Assembly (NCBI GenBank): GCA_965369325.1 | Contig: CBDUQI010000183.1 | Span: forward strand, 1 to 12,067 | Origin: CBDUQI01 sp965369325 | GTDB lineage: Bacteria; Pseudomonadota; Gammaproteobacteria; Steroidobacterales; JBCBZW01 | DNA length: 12,067 nucleotides | Direction of reading: 5' to 3' | In this document: positions 1 through 9,000 of the stretch, one piece after another | Layout: each line of letters opens with the position of its first letter | Position numbering within the stretch: position 1 is the first letter of the stretch | Position numbers and translations under genes: made by a program | Notes under the pieces: generated by a model | Seen by the model: the letters and a program-made list of their open reading frames with translations, nothing else | The model's database searches: none | Told to the model about the DNA's origin: nothing

Positions 1-115
1 AGCAAAGTACGTCCTGCAGTATTCAACGGAGTCCGAAGCCTCCCAGCGTTAAGCGCGCTTGCAGTTCCCGACAAAACCCCTCGGGCCGGCCACTCAGGAT
101 CCCCATCCAGGACCA

Positions 116-135
116 GCCTCCTATTTTGCGGAGGC
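116..135 (-). repeat. Small stem-loop sharing a 12-base motif with 403-414
   Basis: GCCTCC (116-121) and GGAGGC (130-135) can pair as a 6-bp stem around an 8-base loop. On the minus strand the loop plus one arm reads CTCCGCAAAATA, and the same 12 bases recur exactly at 403-414. The stem lies downstream of the minus-strand promoter at 225-253, so it would be in that transcript's leader. No T-run follows, so it is not a typical terminator. The function is unknown. Confidence 0.4.
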
Positions 136-224
136 AAGACTAACACCGCTCTACCGCTGTAGGTCGCGATTTGCGGTGCTTCGCTTGCCTGGCCAGCCCT
201 CAAGGAGCCCGCCAAGGCGGCGCC

Positions 225-253
225 ATTATAGAGTCCGTCTTTGCGCAGCACAA
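225..253 (-). promoter_or_regulatory. Sigma70-type promoter reading leftwards, probably for the atp operon
   Basis: On the minus strand a perfect -10 hexamer TATAAT (230 to 225) lies 17 bases downstream of TTGTGC (253 to 248), which matches the first three bases of the -35 consensus. The predicted transcript starts near 218-219 and runs out of the left edge. A weak -35 with a perfect -10 fits a promoter helped by an activator, and a CRP-type site lies at the right distance upstream. The target is not visible; atpI is the expected neighbour. Confidence 0.6.
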
Positions 254-272
254 CAACCATCACAACCCTAAA

Positions 273-288
273 TGTGACCGAGTTCACA
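273..288. promoter_or_regulatory. CRP/Vfr-type binding site
   Basis: The sequence TGTGACCGAGTTCACA has both half-sites of the CRP consensus TGTGA-N6-TCACA intact. Its centre (280.5) is about 61-63 bases upstream of the start predicted from the TATAAT at 225-230. That is the classical class-I position, where CRP contacts the RNA polymerase alpha subunit. Ten fixed bases make chance occurrence in 12 kb unlikely. Which CRP-family protein binds cannot be told from the site. Confidence 0.6.
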
Positions 289-336
289 GCTGTCGTTTCG
301 GACCGCCCGATCAACACCGGTAGGCGACTGTCACCC

Positions 337-370
337 ACCCCACAGCGGGGCACGTAAAGCAGTGTGGGGT
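337..370. repeat. 8-bp inverted repeat, hairpin-capable
   Basis: ACCCCACA (337-344) is complementary to TGTGGGGT (363-370), with an 18-base loop between. It lies between the parB stop and the leftward promoter, so it could fold at the 3' end of the par transcript. No T-run follows on either strand, so an intrinsic terminator is not supported. It could be an RNA-stabilising hairpin or a protein site. Confidence 0.35.
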
Positions 371-482
371 CGATACGGAGGAAAATCGATTACCTGGGAG
401 GTTATTTTGCGGAGATATACCCAGTGGAGAGCCAGTCACAGGCCGGTACCGATGTCCGCCGACGGCAGGGTCGTCTAAACGA

Positions 483-1388
483 CTATTTGATGTGAGCGAG
501 GATCCCTTCCAGCTCTTCGACGGAGTTGTAGGCAATACTGAGTTTGCCGCCGCCTTTGGTGCCGTGGTCGATATGCACGCGGGCACCCAGCTTGTCGCCT
601 AATTTGTCCTCCAATCGCACAATATCCGGATCGCGGCGGGGTTTGTCTTTCACCGTGGCGTCGTTACTCGGCCCATTCAACAGCTGTTTTACCAGCTTCT
701 CGGTATCGCGCACGGACATTCGCCGCGCAGATACCTGCTCGGCCGCTGCCGCCTGCCGCTCGGTGGGTAGCGCCAGCAGCGCTCTGGCGTGGCCCATTTC
801 CAGCACCCGCCGTTCAAGCATGGCTTTCACCTGCTCGTCCAGGTCCAGCAGGCGCAACAGATTGCTCACCGCCGCGCGTGAGCGGCCAACCGCCTGAGCA
901 GCCTCGGCATGGGTGAGGCCGAATTCGTTCACCAGCCGCGAGAGTGCCAGCGCCTCTTCCAGCGGGTTCAGGTTTTCCCGCTGAATGTTCTCAATCAGTG
1001 AGAGTGCCAGCGCCGTCTCGTCGGAGACATCGCGAACAATCACCGGCACCGACTGAAGTTCAGCCAGTTGGGCTGCACGCCAGCGACGTTCGCCCGCGAT
1101 AATCTCGTACTGACCGCCTGCGCCGGGCAACTGGCGCACCACAATGGGCTGCATGATGCCCTGCTGGCGGATGGACTCGGCCAGATCGTCCAGGGATTCG
1201 GTCCGCATATCTGTACGCGGCTGATACTGACCGCGTCGCAGCTGATCTATGTCCAGGGTGGCCATCCGGCCGTTTTTCGCCTCGCCAGCATCGCCCTTAC
1301 CGGGCACCGCCGCGTCGGCGGTTGCCGCGCCCGGTGCGCTCAGCAGCGCATCAAGGCCGCGCCCGAGACCTTTGCGCTTGGCGCTCAT
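483..1388 (-). CDS. parB: Chromosome-partitioning protein ParB (CTPase, parS-binding)
   Basis: ParB binds parS sites near the replication origin, uses CTP to clamp onto and slide along DNA, and with ParA segregates the origins. The 301 residues are a normal length. Visible in order are the N-terminal box KGLGRGLDALL (residues 6-16), which in this family contacts ParA, and the CTP-binding motifs GERRWRAA (99-106) and ENIQRENLNPLEEA (133-146). A helix-turn-helix spans about 158-180 with VGRSRAAVSNLLRLL, then a charged linker and a C-terminal dimerisation domain of about 60 residues. The ATG overlaps the parA stop in an ATGA junction, so the two are translationally coupled. No parS-like palindrome was seen in the window. 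The gene is intact with nothing unusual. Confidence 0.97.
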   Translation of the reverse strand: MSAKRKGLGRGLDALLSAPGAATADAAVPGKGDAGEAKNGRMATLDIDQLRRGQYQPRTDMRTESLDDLAESIRQQGIMQPIVVRQLPGAGGQYEIIAGERRWRAAQLAELQSVPVIVRDVSDETALALSLIENIQRENLNPLEEALALSRLVNEFGLTHAEAAQAVGRSRAAVSNLLRLLDLDEQVKAMLERRVLEMGHARALLALPTERQAAAAEQVSARRMSVRDTEKLVKQLLNGPSNDATVKDKPRRDPDIVRLEDKLGDKLGARVHIDHGTKGGGKLSIAYNSVEELEGILAHIK

Positions 1389-2191
1389 TCACCGCTCACG
1401 AGGCTGAGGCGAGGGCCCTCGCCGGCCTTGGGGTGGTCTTGCAGCATCTCCGCTGCCAGCGCCTGATAGGCCAGCGCGCCGCGGGATGAAGGCTCATGCA
1501 GCATCACCGGCACGCCATAGCTCGGCGCCTCCGCCAGCCGCACGTTGCGCGGAATAACTGTGCTGAACACCTTATCGCCGAAATGCATGATTAACTGGCC
1601 GGAGACATCGTTGGCCAGATTATTGCGTGGATCGAACATGGTGCGCAGAATACCCTCCACGTGCAGCGTGGGGTTTACCGCGCCGCGAATACGCTCGATG
1701 GAGTTGACCAGCGCCGATAGCCCTTCCAGCGCGTAGTACTCGCATTGCATCGGGATGAGCACCGATTGCGCGGCCGTCAGCGCATTCACGGTGAGCATGC
1801 TCAACGACGGCGGGCAGTCAATCAAGATGTAGTCGTAATTGCCCTGGAGCACTTCCAGCGCGCGACGCAGACGCATCTCGCGCCCAAACTCGTTCAGCAA
1901 TGCCACCTCGGCGGCCGTCAGGTTTTCATTGGCAGGCAGGATGTCGAACCCACCCTGCTCCACTGACAGAACTGCGCGGTCGACTGAGGCATCGCCCAGC
2001 AGCACTTCGCACATAGAAACGGCAAGCTGATTTTTATTGATGCCGCAACCCATGGTCGCATTGCCCTGAGGGTCCATATCGACCATCAGCACGCGCTGCC
2101 CTGAAGAGGCCAGAGACGCTGCCAGATTAATGCACGAGGTGGTTTTGCCAACCCCGCCCTTCTGATTCGCAATCGCGATTATCTTACCCAT
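1385..2191 (-). CDS. parA: Chromosome-partitioning ATPase ParA (Soj family)
   Basis: ParA is a Walker-type ATPase that binds nucleoid DNA non-specifically as an ATP dimer and is released by ParB, driving origin segregation. The 268 residues show the deviant Walker A motif KGGVGKTT (11-18) with its signature lysine (11). MVDMDPQGNAT (36-46) is the A' motif, with the catalytic-type Asp at 40, and ILIDCPPS (122-129) is Walker B. There is no N-terminal DNA-binding extension, so this is the short chromosomal type and not the long plasmid type. GGAG lies 6 bases before the ATG, and a bulged hairpin (2205-2250) lies just upstream of it. It heads the parAB pair, 146 bases after rsmG. Confidence 0.98.
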   Translation of the reverse strand: MGKIIAIANQKGGVGKTTSCINLAASLASSGQRVLMVDMDPQGNATMGCGINKNQLAVSMCEVLLGDASVDRAVLSVEQGGFDILPANENLTAAEVALLNEFGREMRLRRALEVLQGNYDYILIDCPPSLSMLTVNALTAAQSVLIPMQCEYYALEGLSALVNSIERIRGAVNPTLHVEGILRTMFDPRNNLANDVSGQLIMHFGDKVFSTVIPRNVRLAEAPSYGVPVMLHEPSSRGALAYQALAAEMLQDHPKAGEGPRLSLVSGE

Positions 2192-2337
2192 GTCATTCTC
2201 CGTTGCACCCGACCCACAGGACTTGCGCCGCTAGTGGGTCATGTGGGTGCTAACGTCAGTTCCAACCTCGCCGGCAGTGCCGGATGTAAAGAAGATAGCT
2301 CGTCGTGTTCGATCGCCACCACTACCCATGGTCTTGA
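2192..2337 (-). promoter_or_regulatory. rsmG-parA intergenic leader
   Basis: This 146-base gap precedes parA. It contains the bulged hairpin at 2205-2250 and a 13-base near-palindrome at 2271-2283 (CCGGCAGTGCCGG, six paired bases around one). I could not place a convincing -35/-10 pair, so parA may be read from upstream or from a weak or activator-dependent promoter here. The two symmetric elements make this a candidate site for autoregulation of parAB. Confidence 0.4.
2205..2250 (-). promoter_or_regulatory. Bulged hairpin in the parA leader beside the ribosome-binding site
   Basis: GCACCCGACCCAC (2205-2217) pairs with GTGGGTC (2234-2240) plus GGGTGC (2245-2250), leaving a 4-base bulge (2241-2244) and a 16-base loop. 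This gives 13 base pairs, mostly G-C. In the mRNA the hairpin ends 3 bases before GGAG, the parA Shine-Dalgarno, so it could affect ribosome access. No U-run follows, so it is not a terminator. The role is inferred from position only. Confidence 0.5.
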
Positions 2338-3009
2338 TCACCCCTTCACATCCGGAGCAACGCGTTGCAGCCTGATCAGATGGCGCTGCGCGTCCAGTGA
2401 GGGAACCGTAACAGCCACTGTGTCAATCACTTGCCAGTTCTCTGGCAGCGCATCCAGTTCCTGTGCGGGCCACTCACCTTTCATTGCCAGCATCTGTCCG
2501 CCGTCGCCGCACAAGTGACCTGCCAGGTCCAACATGCGTGGCAAGGGGGCAAACGCCCTGGATAACACCGTATCAAAGCCTGAGGCCGGACGGTAGTCTG
2601 GCAAGCGAGCTTTTTCGGCCATCACGTTGGCCAGCTTTTGTGTCATTACGGCGTGGCGGACAAAGCGAATTTTCTTGCCCGCACTGTCAATCAATGTGAA
2701 TTGCTTGTCAGGACAAACGATTGCGAGAGGGATGCCCGGAATTCCCGCGCCGGTGCCTACATCAGCGATGCGCGATCCGTGTAAAAAGGGTCGCACCACC
2801 AGACTGTCCAGCAGGTGCCGTCGCACCATCTCCACGGGATCGCGAATAGCCGTTAGGTTGTAGGTTTTATTCCATTTTTCCAGCAGGGCAATGAAGTCGA
2901 GTAATTGATTGGTTAAATTTTGACCAATTTTCAAATTCAGAGCGCGAATACCCGCTTCAAGCAACTGCGGCGCGCTGTTTTGCGCGCCGCCGCTATTGTC
3001 TGTGTCCAT
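2338..3009 (-). CDS. rsmG: 16S rRNA (guanine-527 N7)-methyltransferase RsmG
   Basis: RsmG (formerly GidB) uses S-adenosylmethionine to methylate G527 of 16S rRNA in the small subunit; loss of the family's activity is known to give low-level streptomycin resistance. The 223 residues are slightly longer than the E. coli protein (about 207) because of an N-terminal extension of 10-15 residues. Family signatures are EKWNKTYNLT (44-53), RRHLLDS (63-69), the SAM-binding glycine loop DVGTGAGIPGIPL (83-95), and the later SRAFAPL and LKG-like MKGEWP segments. The ribosome-binding site before the ATG is weak. The gene starts 68 bases after the giant upstream gene ends, where mnmG usually sits in gammaproteobacteria. 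Confidence 0.97.
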   Translation of the reverse strand: MDTDNSGGAQNSAPQLLEAGIRALNLKIGQNLTNQLLDFIALLEKWNKTYNLTAIRDPVEMVRRHLLDSLVVRPFLHGSRIADVGTGAGIPGIPLAIVCPDKQFTLIDSAGKKIRFVRHAVMTQKLANVMAEKARLPDYRPASGFDTVLSRAFAPLPRMLDLAGHLCGDGGQMLAMKGEWPAQELDALPENWQVIDTVAVTVPSLDAQRHLIRLQRVAPDVKG

Positions 3010-3060
3010 GTTGAACCGCTCTGGATGCGCTTGCGTAACTGGCCGATCAACGACAGATCA

Positions 3061-3072
3061 GCAACCGGTTGC
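3061..3072. repeat. 12-base perfect palindrome between the giant gene and rsmG
   Basis: GCAACCGGTTGC is perfectly self-complementary and lies 5 bases beyond the stop codon of the giant gene, inside the 68-base spacer before rsmG. It has no loop and no T-run, so it is a poor terminator. It could be a protein-binding site or chance. No clear promoter for rsmG was seen in the spacer, so rsmG may be read through from upstream. Confidence 0.3.
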
Positions 3073-3077
3073 GGCGA

Positions 3078-6000
3078 TCAGTACTTGCCGACAGCATTCA
3101 GGAACCAGCCGGAATGATCGTAATCAAAGTCCGCCAGGTCATCAGAGAAGTCGGTGAAGTTATAGCCAATGCCCAGCTTCAGATGATCGCCAATATGCCG
3201 ATCCACTGCTGCCAGCATACCGTTACGCGTGCTTTGCGCCTGTTGCACGGATAACACCCGATACTCCAGCAGACCATCCCAGTTGTGGATCATGTGGTAG
3301 CGGGCCCGAACCGCGCCGAAGTCGGTCGTGCTTTCGAACCAATCACCCACCGCGCGTTCTGTGCGTAATTCGCCCGTGCGCCGGGCCAGTTTGCCGCCCA
3401 GTTCCCATTTGCGAGCGATCCGGTAAATGCCCTCAACGGACATAATCTGCGAGCGCTGATCCACGCCGGTCGAGACTTGATTTAGTCCCGGCAGATCGTA
3501 GAGGAAGGTGTACTTGGCCAACACGTTCAGCTTGTCGTTCTCCACCGGACGATAGGCCAGACCGATCGTCGCCTCAGTAAACTTCGCGTTGCCGGCGGTG
3601 GTGCGCTGATCGGTGCTCTCCGACCAGTTCACTTTGGCCAGTGCGCGCAGGTCTTCATTCAGTGAGTAGTCCACTCGGGTGGAAGCCAGCCACTGGCGCA
3701 CATCGCTCGCGCCGTTATCGTTGCGATACTCCACTCGCGCACGCGCCTTGATGCGCTCGCGCTGAAACGCGGCCGAGCCACCGACTGCATCACGATCGAT
3801 TGCGCCGCCGTCGATGCTTTCAAACTCGCCCGTCTGCAGCGTCACACCAAAATTCCAGGCATCACTAGGTGCAAAGTCCAATCCGAAAATATGCGCCAGG
3901 CCTGAGAAGCGTACGTTGTTCTGGAACTGCGCCTCGTTAAACAGCGTGGTCTGGTTGCTGATCTGCGAGCGATGTCCCAGCGCGATCTGATCGCCTTCCG
4001 GCACCGAGGTGCGATCAGATGAGTGCGTGTAGGTACCGTAAATCCAGTGCTTGTCGCTCACCTGATGGTCCAGCGCCACCAGCGCGCCCTCGCCGCGATC
4101 ACCGCTTGAGACTTCGCCCATCAGCGTGGTGCGATCGGACAAACGCATGCGCGCACCCACCGACAGCAGGTCGTTCTCATCGTAGCGCCCGCCATCGTCA
4201 TCCAGCGTGATCTGGGCGGTACCGAACAAATCCACATAGCTGTTAAGGCCATAGGTATAGCGCAGCGCCACCAGTGAGGCATCCACCTCGGGCTGGGCGG
4301 GCTGGCGCGGGTCCTGCTCGCTCAAAAAGCGCAACTCGCCCGCGAGGTTATGGCGCGAGGAAAAATCGTAGTCCACCTGCAAGCTGATGCGTTGATCTTC
4401 GGAGGTGCCCGCCCGGTCGATAATATTGGCGCGCGCAGCCAGCTCCAGTTTGTCGGTAACCTGGCCAACTACCTCAAAGCCAAACTCCTCGGTGTCCACG
4501 CCCAGCTCGCGACGTGCCACGGAGTAATCACCGTCGGTATCGCGATACCAGATGGCCCCGGTCCAGTCGCGCTCGGTCCAGCCCATCTCGCGGGTATCGA
4601 CCCGGGCTTCCACCCCAAAGGCATCGCCTTCGCGCCCCGGCACAACGCCGGCGGACTGCACAAAGCTCATGCCGCCGTCGTCGGATAAAAAGCGTTCGCT
4701 CTGCGCCGCCTCAGTGCTGGCAACCTCAAGCTTCACGTAAGATCCACGGCCTTTACGCACGATCACATCACCGCCCTGCATGGTGTAGTCCTCAGCGCCG
4801 CGGCTCTCTTCCACCACCGTCGCACCGACGGCGATGTTGTCGTTAATCCAGTAGCGACCACGCCCGCCGTAGGCCACCTGATTGGCGTCAAAGCCATCTG
4901 GCACATACTCATAGTCCACCAGCATGATGACGTCGTTCCCGTCCAACGGTTGATCGCGCACGATGTCGGGTATGAGCATGCGGCTCACCTGCATCAACGG
5001 GCGCGACAGAATTATCCGACCCTGCAGCTCGTCCACTTCGTAGTCACGCCCGCGCACCATGGTCTCGTTCTCGATCACCCGCGTGCTATCGCGGTCGCGA
5101 ATCTCCACATGCACTTTCTCAGACCCCGGCAGGATGTCGCGATGGCGCAGGTAGTACACGCTGCCGCCCGTTCCGCGGAACTCAGAATGGCCAAGCGCGG
5201 TTTGCACTTCGGAGACAAAGCCCTGCAGTTCCAACCGGTGCTCGCCGTACTGGGTGACGTCAGCACCTTTGTGATGCACCTTGGCGCCGTAGAGACTGCG
5301 GTTGTACTGCGCAAACTCGGTACCGGTAAAACCGGTGTGATAGTTGCCCCACAAAGCCTTTGAGTTATCCCAATCCACACGCACGTAGAAGCGGCCCTGC
5401 GTATCGGTATCGCTCACGAGCGTGGAATCATCACCATACACGGGGTAGTAGCGATCCGGGTCCAGACGGCGGAACACCGACTGCGGGTTTTTCTCATCAA
5501 TGTTATCGAACAGGTTTTCCAGCTGCTCTTCGGTGCTGTCCAGTTGCGCGGTGATTAGATACTTACCCTTCACCTTGCCTTTCAGATAAAAGGCCAGCCG
5601 CCCCTCCACCAACAGATCTTCCTCGTTGTATCGGTCGTTGACGGACAGCGGCTCAATGTTGCCACCAACATCATTGTCAGACAGTGTGATGTCGGCGATG
5701 GCGACCAGGAACATATGCTTGCCAGTGACGTCCATCGCAATGGTTTTGCTCTCCCGAATACCGCCGGCCACATCGCCACGCTCTACCTGGAAGACATGCT
5801 CACCCACCGGCATCAGATACTCGGAGGCAAAATAGCCGTCCTGATCCAGTGGCACTGGGCCGTCGTCGATAAATAGTGTGCTGTGCCCGTCCAGGTCGCG
5901 CCCCTGCAAACGCACGCGGCTGCCGCGTATGGGAATCGTGCGCAGTACTAGCTGGTCTTTGCCGTAAATGGCATTCAGCACTTCGGTCGATTCCTGCGCG

Positions 6001-9000
6001 GACAGCGCATAAGCCTGCTCCACCAGCATCGCCTTGGTGGCGAGGGCAGTGCGATCGCGCCGCAGCGCATTGCCACGTTGCGCGTCGATTACCACCTCAG
6101 CCTCATCAATGCTGTGGCGTACTACCGCCTCATTTTCGCCCGGCACATCCACCAGCGTGACTCTTGTGTCACCTATCACGTGCTCGATGCGTTGCTCACC
6201 GGTAATGCGTAGCTGCACGCGCCGGTTGAGCGCGCGACCCGATGTGCTCTCATTGCTCGCCACCGGATCACTCTCACCCATGCCACGGGCGGAGATGTTG
6301 GAGTTGGTCAGCCCCAATCGGTCACGCAGATAGTTGGCCACCGCCCAGGCGCGGGCCTGCGACAGCTCGATGTTGTCTTTGAACTCGTTACGATGCTGCG
6401 GGGCGATACGCACATTGTCGGTATGGCCCACCACGTGCACGTGCGTGTTTACAGCATCAGTCCATTCAGCCGCGATGCTATCCAACGCCTGCCTATCTTC
6501 CAACGCCAGCGCCGTTCTACGAGTGTCGAAACGCGGCGTCAGTGTGTACTCGCGAGCCTGATGGTGCAGATCGACCTCGCGCGGCTGGAACACCAGTACG
6601 TTGCCGTTGAGCGGTGTGCGTAAAGGCACCTCACCGTCCGCAGCAGTCAGCAGCGGATTGCTGTCGTCCAGGTTGCGCTGAACAGCTGTTGCCGACGGTG
6701 GCGTGTATTCATTCTCGCCCACCACCAACAAACGCCGGGGTGCAGTTTCATCAAAACGACCCCCGGCATCGTATACACGCAGCACATACGCTAGCTCATC
6801 GCCCGCGCGCAACGGTGCTGACAAGGCGGGTGCAATCGCAACGGAGTCCAGCAATGAGGTAGGCGGATCAATACGGGTGAGGCTCTGCAAGGTAGCCGGC
6901 ACCACCATCAGGGGGCGCACGCGATCATCATCGTCGGCGCGATAGAAGCGGATCTCGCCACGATCGATAAATGCACTGTAGTTGGTGTACGCAAAAAACG
7001 GCGCGACTGGGCCTAAGGCGGCGCCCGACTCGGCATACACAATGGGCAACTGTTCCGGGCCGGTGATGGCCAGTCGCCGGGTCGCCTCCGAGGCATCCTC
7101 GGTGGCCCACACTTCGCCCCCGCCTGACATGCGCACGGAAAAGCGACCGCTAACGTCGACACGCTCCAGATTTTTTTCGGTGTACGGGGTATCTTTCGGG
7201 TCGGCCGCGCGAGGCGACTCGTGGGTAATGATCTGCACCGGGTACCCGGCATCTGTAGCGCAGGCCTCGGCCGAGCAGATCGCGACCAACTTGTCGGCTG
7301 AGATTTGTTCGGATGCTATCTCATTCTGCGCATGCGCCATCGGCACCAGCAATTGCAATGCACTTTGCGCCATTCGACGGAGCACACCCGCCCCGAACGA
7401 AGGTTCGCCCACCGCAGCCTGGGGCTGTGCGGTCTCGCTGCTGCTCTGGTCGCTCAGCGGCTGGGTGTTAGAAGGCGAGGGCTCGCTGTCGGCGGGCGGC
7501 GCGCCGCTCAATTCAAACTGCAACTCACGCATCATCTCATCACCTAGAATGTCGCGCAGCGCTTCGAACACCGCGCGCGCGCGGGCGCGAGCCAGATCTG
7601 TATCCCAGCCACCGCTAATGGTGCCAGCATTGACCACGGAGCTGGTGGGCAGCTCGCCGGAAATCGTGAGGTCTACACGGCGATTCACGGACCGGTCCGG
7701 CGGGCTCAGGTTGCATACCAGCGGCACATACGGCCCGCATCCCACCGCTGCAACAGCCGCATCCGCCGGCGCCCCCACCGGGCAGGTGCCGATGCGATCG
7801 GCGATGACATCGTTGGGGCAACCAATTTGCAGCAACTGCTGCGGCGCCAGTGGTGGATCGTTATCGCAAGCCACTTCGCTCGGCAACACGTTAACGCCGA
7901 GCCGGCTGGCCATGTAACTCGCCACCTCGCTCGCGCGCCGCCGCGACAGCTCGCAGTTGTTGGCCACTTCATTAGTGTGCGCGGGCGCAATACGCATGCC
8001 CGAGGTATGCCCCACCGCTTTGATCCGCACGTTGGTTAGCCCAGCCAGCTCGCTGGCAAACACGTCAAGCGCCTGACGATCCTGCGCGTTCAGATCCCAG
8101 CGGCGCACGCCAAACTGCGGGTTAAAGGTACGGCTCTCCGAGCGGAAATCGACCACCGTGCGGGTATCGATAGTACCCGGGCGTTGCGCCTGGCCTTCGA
8201 TCGTCAGCGTGCCGCCGCCGTGCTTGCGCAACCGGTCGGCAAACTGGATCAGGGCCGGATAGTAGCGTGGCTCGATCGCCGAGCTGCCGGCTTTAAAGAA
8301 CATCTCGGCCAGCTTCACTTCGATCTCTTCGCAGCACTCTTGCCCAGGCAGGCGAACACCAAAATCAATCCGGTTCAGCAAACCCTGGGTGACTCGCAGG
8401 ACGCGTGGGTTTTCTGTCGTAAAGCCGCTACCGCGGGGCAATGTGTGCGGATCTACCTTAATAATAAAATTGCGACCGCGCTCGATAAAGCCACCGTCCA
8501 CAGCGGCGATGTGGTAGCGCCCGTGCGAGTCGGTCTCAACCAGCAGGCCCTGTACAGTGGCCAAACGCACGCCCGCAATGCCGTGCTCGTCCTCGTCCTG
8601 CCAGCCATCACCGTTTAGGTCGTTGAACACTTTGCCGACGATGGTGGTCTGCTCAAAATCCGGATCGGTGGTGATCGACACCACGGCACTTGCCATGTTA
8701 CCGATCAGCGGCACGGGCAACACCGTGTTGGTGTAGTCACCGGGAATCACGCCAGCGCCCACGCGAGCAAGATAGGTAAGCGTGCGGGTCTGCCCGGCGT
8801 CTACCGGGAAGCCGGAGAACAACACAGGCCTGAAGCCTGACTCGGTCACACCGCCAGCACTGCCATCCAGCCGCACTGAGGAGGCCACGTAGGTGAACCC
8901 TGCCGGCAACATGTCTTGCAGGCTGACTGCCGGAATACTAACCGGTCCTATGTTCTCGACCGTCACCGTGTAACTCACTAGCTCGCCAGGTAGTGCCTGC

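Larger units (their letters stand above)
1..482. other. Intergenic region downstream of parB, no convincing gene
   Basis: No open frame here has family resemblance or a good ribosome-binding site. The few short open frames are Arg/Pro-rich and look like chance. The region holds a minus-strand promoter (225-253), a CRP-type palindrome (273-288), a hairpin-capable inverted repeat (337-370), and a 12-base direct repeat (122-133 and 403-414) whose left copy forms the loop and right arm of a small stem. In many gammaproteobacteria the gene after parB is atpI, the first gene of the ATP synthase operon. This stretch would then be the parB-atpI spacer and the atp promoter region, with atpI beyond the left edge. 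That placement is inference from known gene order. Confidence 0.75.

Noticed and set aside
59..271. 70-codon plus-strand open frame in the left spacer
   Set aside because: Arg/Pro/Ser-rich, no ribosome-binding site, and it runs over the TATAAT promoter on the other strand.
940..1014. 15-base direct repeat within parB (940-954 and 1000-1014)
   Set aside because: Both copies encode ALALS-type residues in helices of the conserved ParB core. Best explained by similar amino acids and codon bias, not a mobile or regulatory repeat.
483..3009. parS site near parAB
   Set aside because: I looked for TGTTTCACGTGAAACA-like palindromes through the par region and the rest of the window and found none. 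The sites probably lie elsewhere near the origin.
3010..3077. Possible remnant of the mnmG C-terminus in frame after the giant gene's stop (about 23 codons, reading ...LSLIGQLRKRIQSGS)
   Set aside because: It has the basic, amphipathic look of a short tail, but the ISGVTPA-type signature of the MnmG C-terminus is missing and the stretch is too short to judge.
1..3080. Replication origin near the gid/par block
   Set aside because: No cluster of DnaA boxes (TTATCCACA-like) and no AT-rich unwinding stretch was seen, so an oriC in this window is not supported.
6982..7917. A 311-codon open frame on the plus strand, antisense to the giant gene
   Set aside because: Its Ser/Arg/Thr-rich composition follows from the codon pattern of the opposite strand. 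It has no family resemblance or ribosome-binding site, and it lies wholly inside a well-supported gene. Other long antisense frames in 3.1-10.5 kb are rejected for the same reason.
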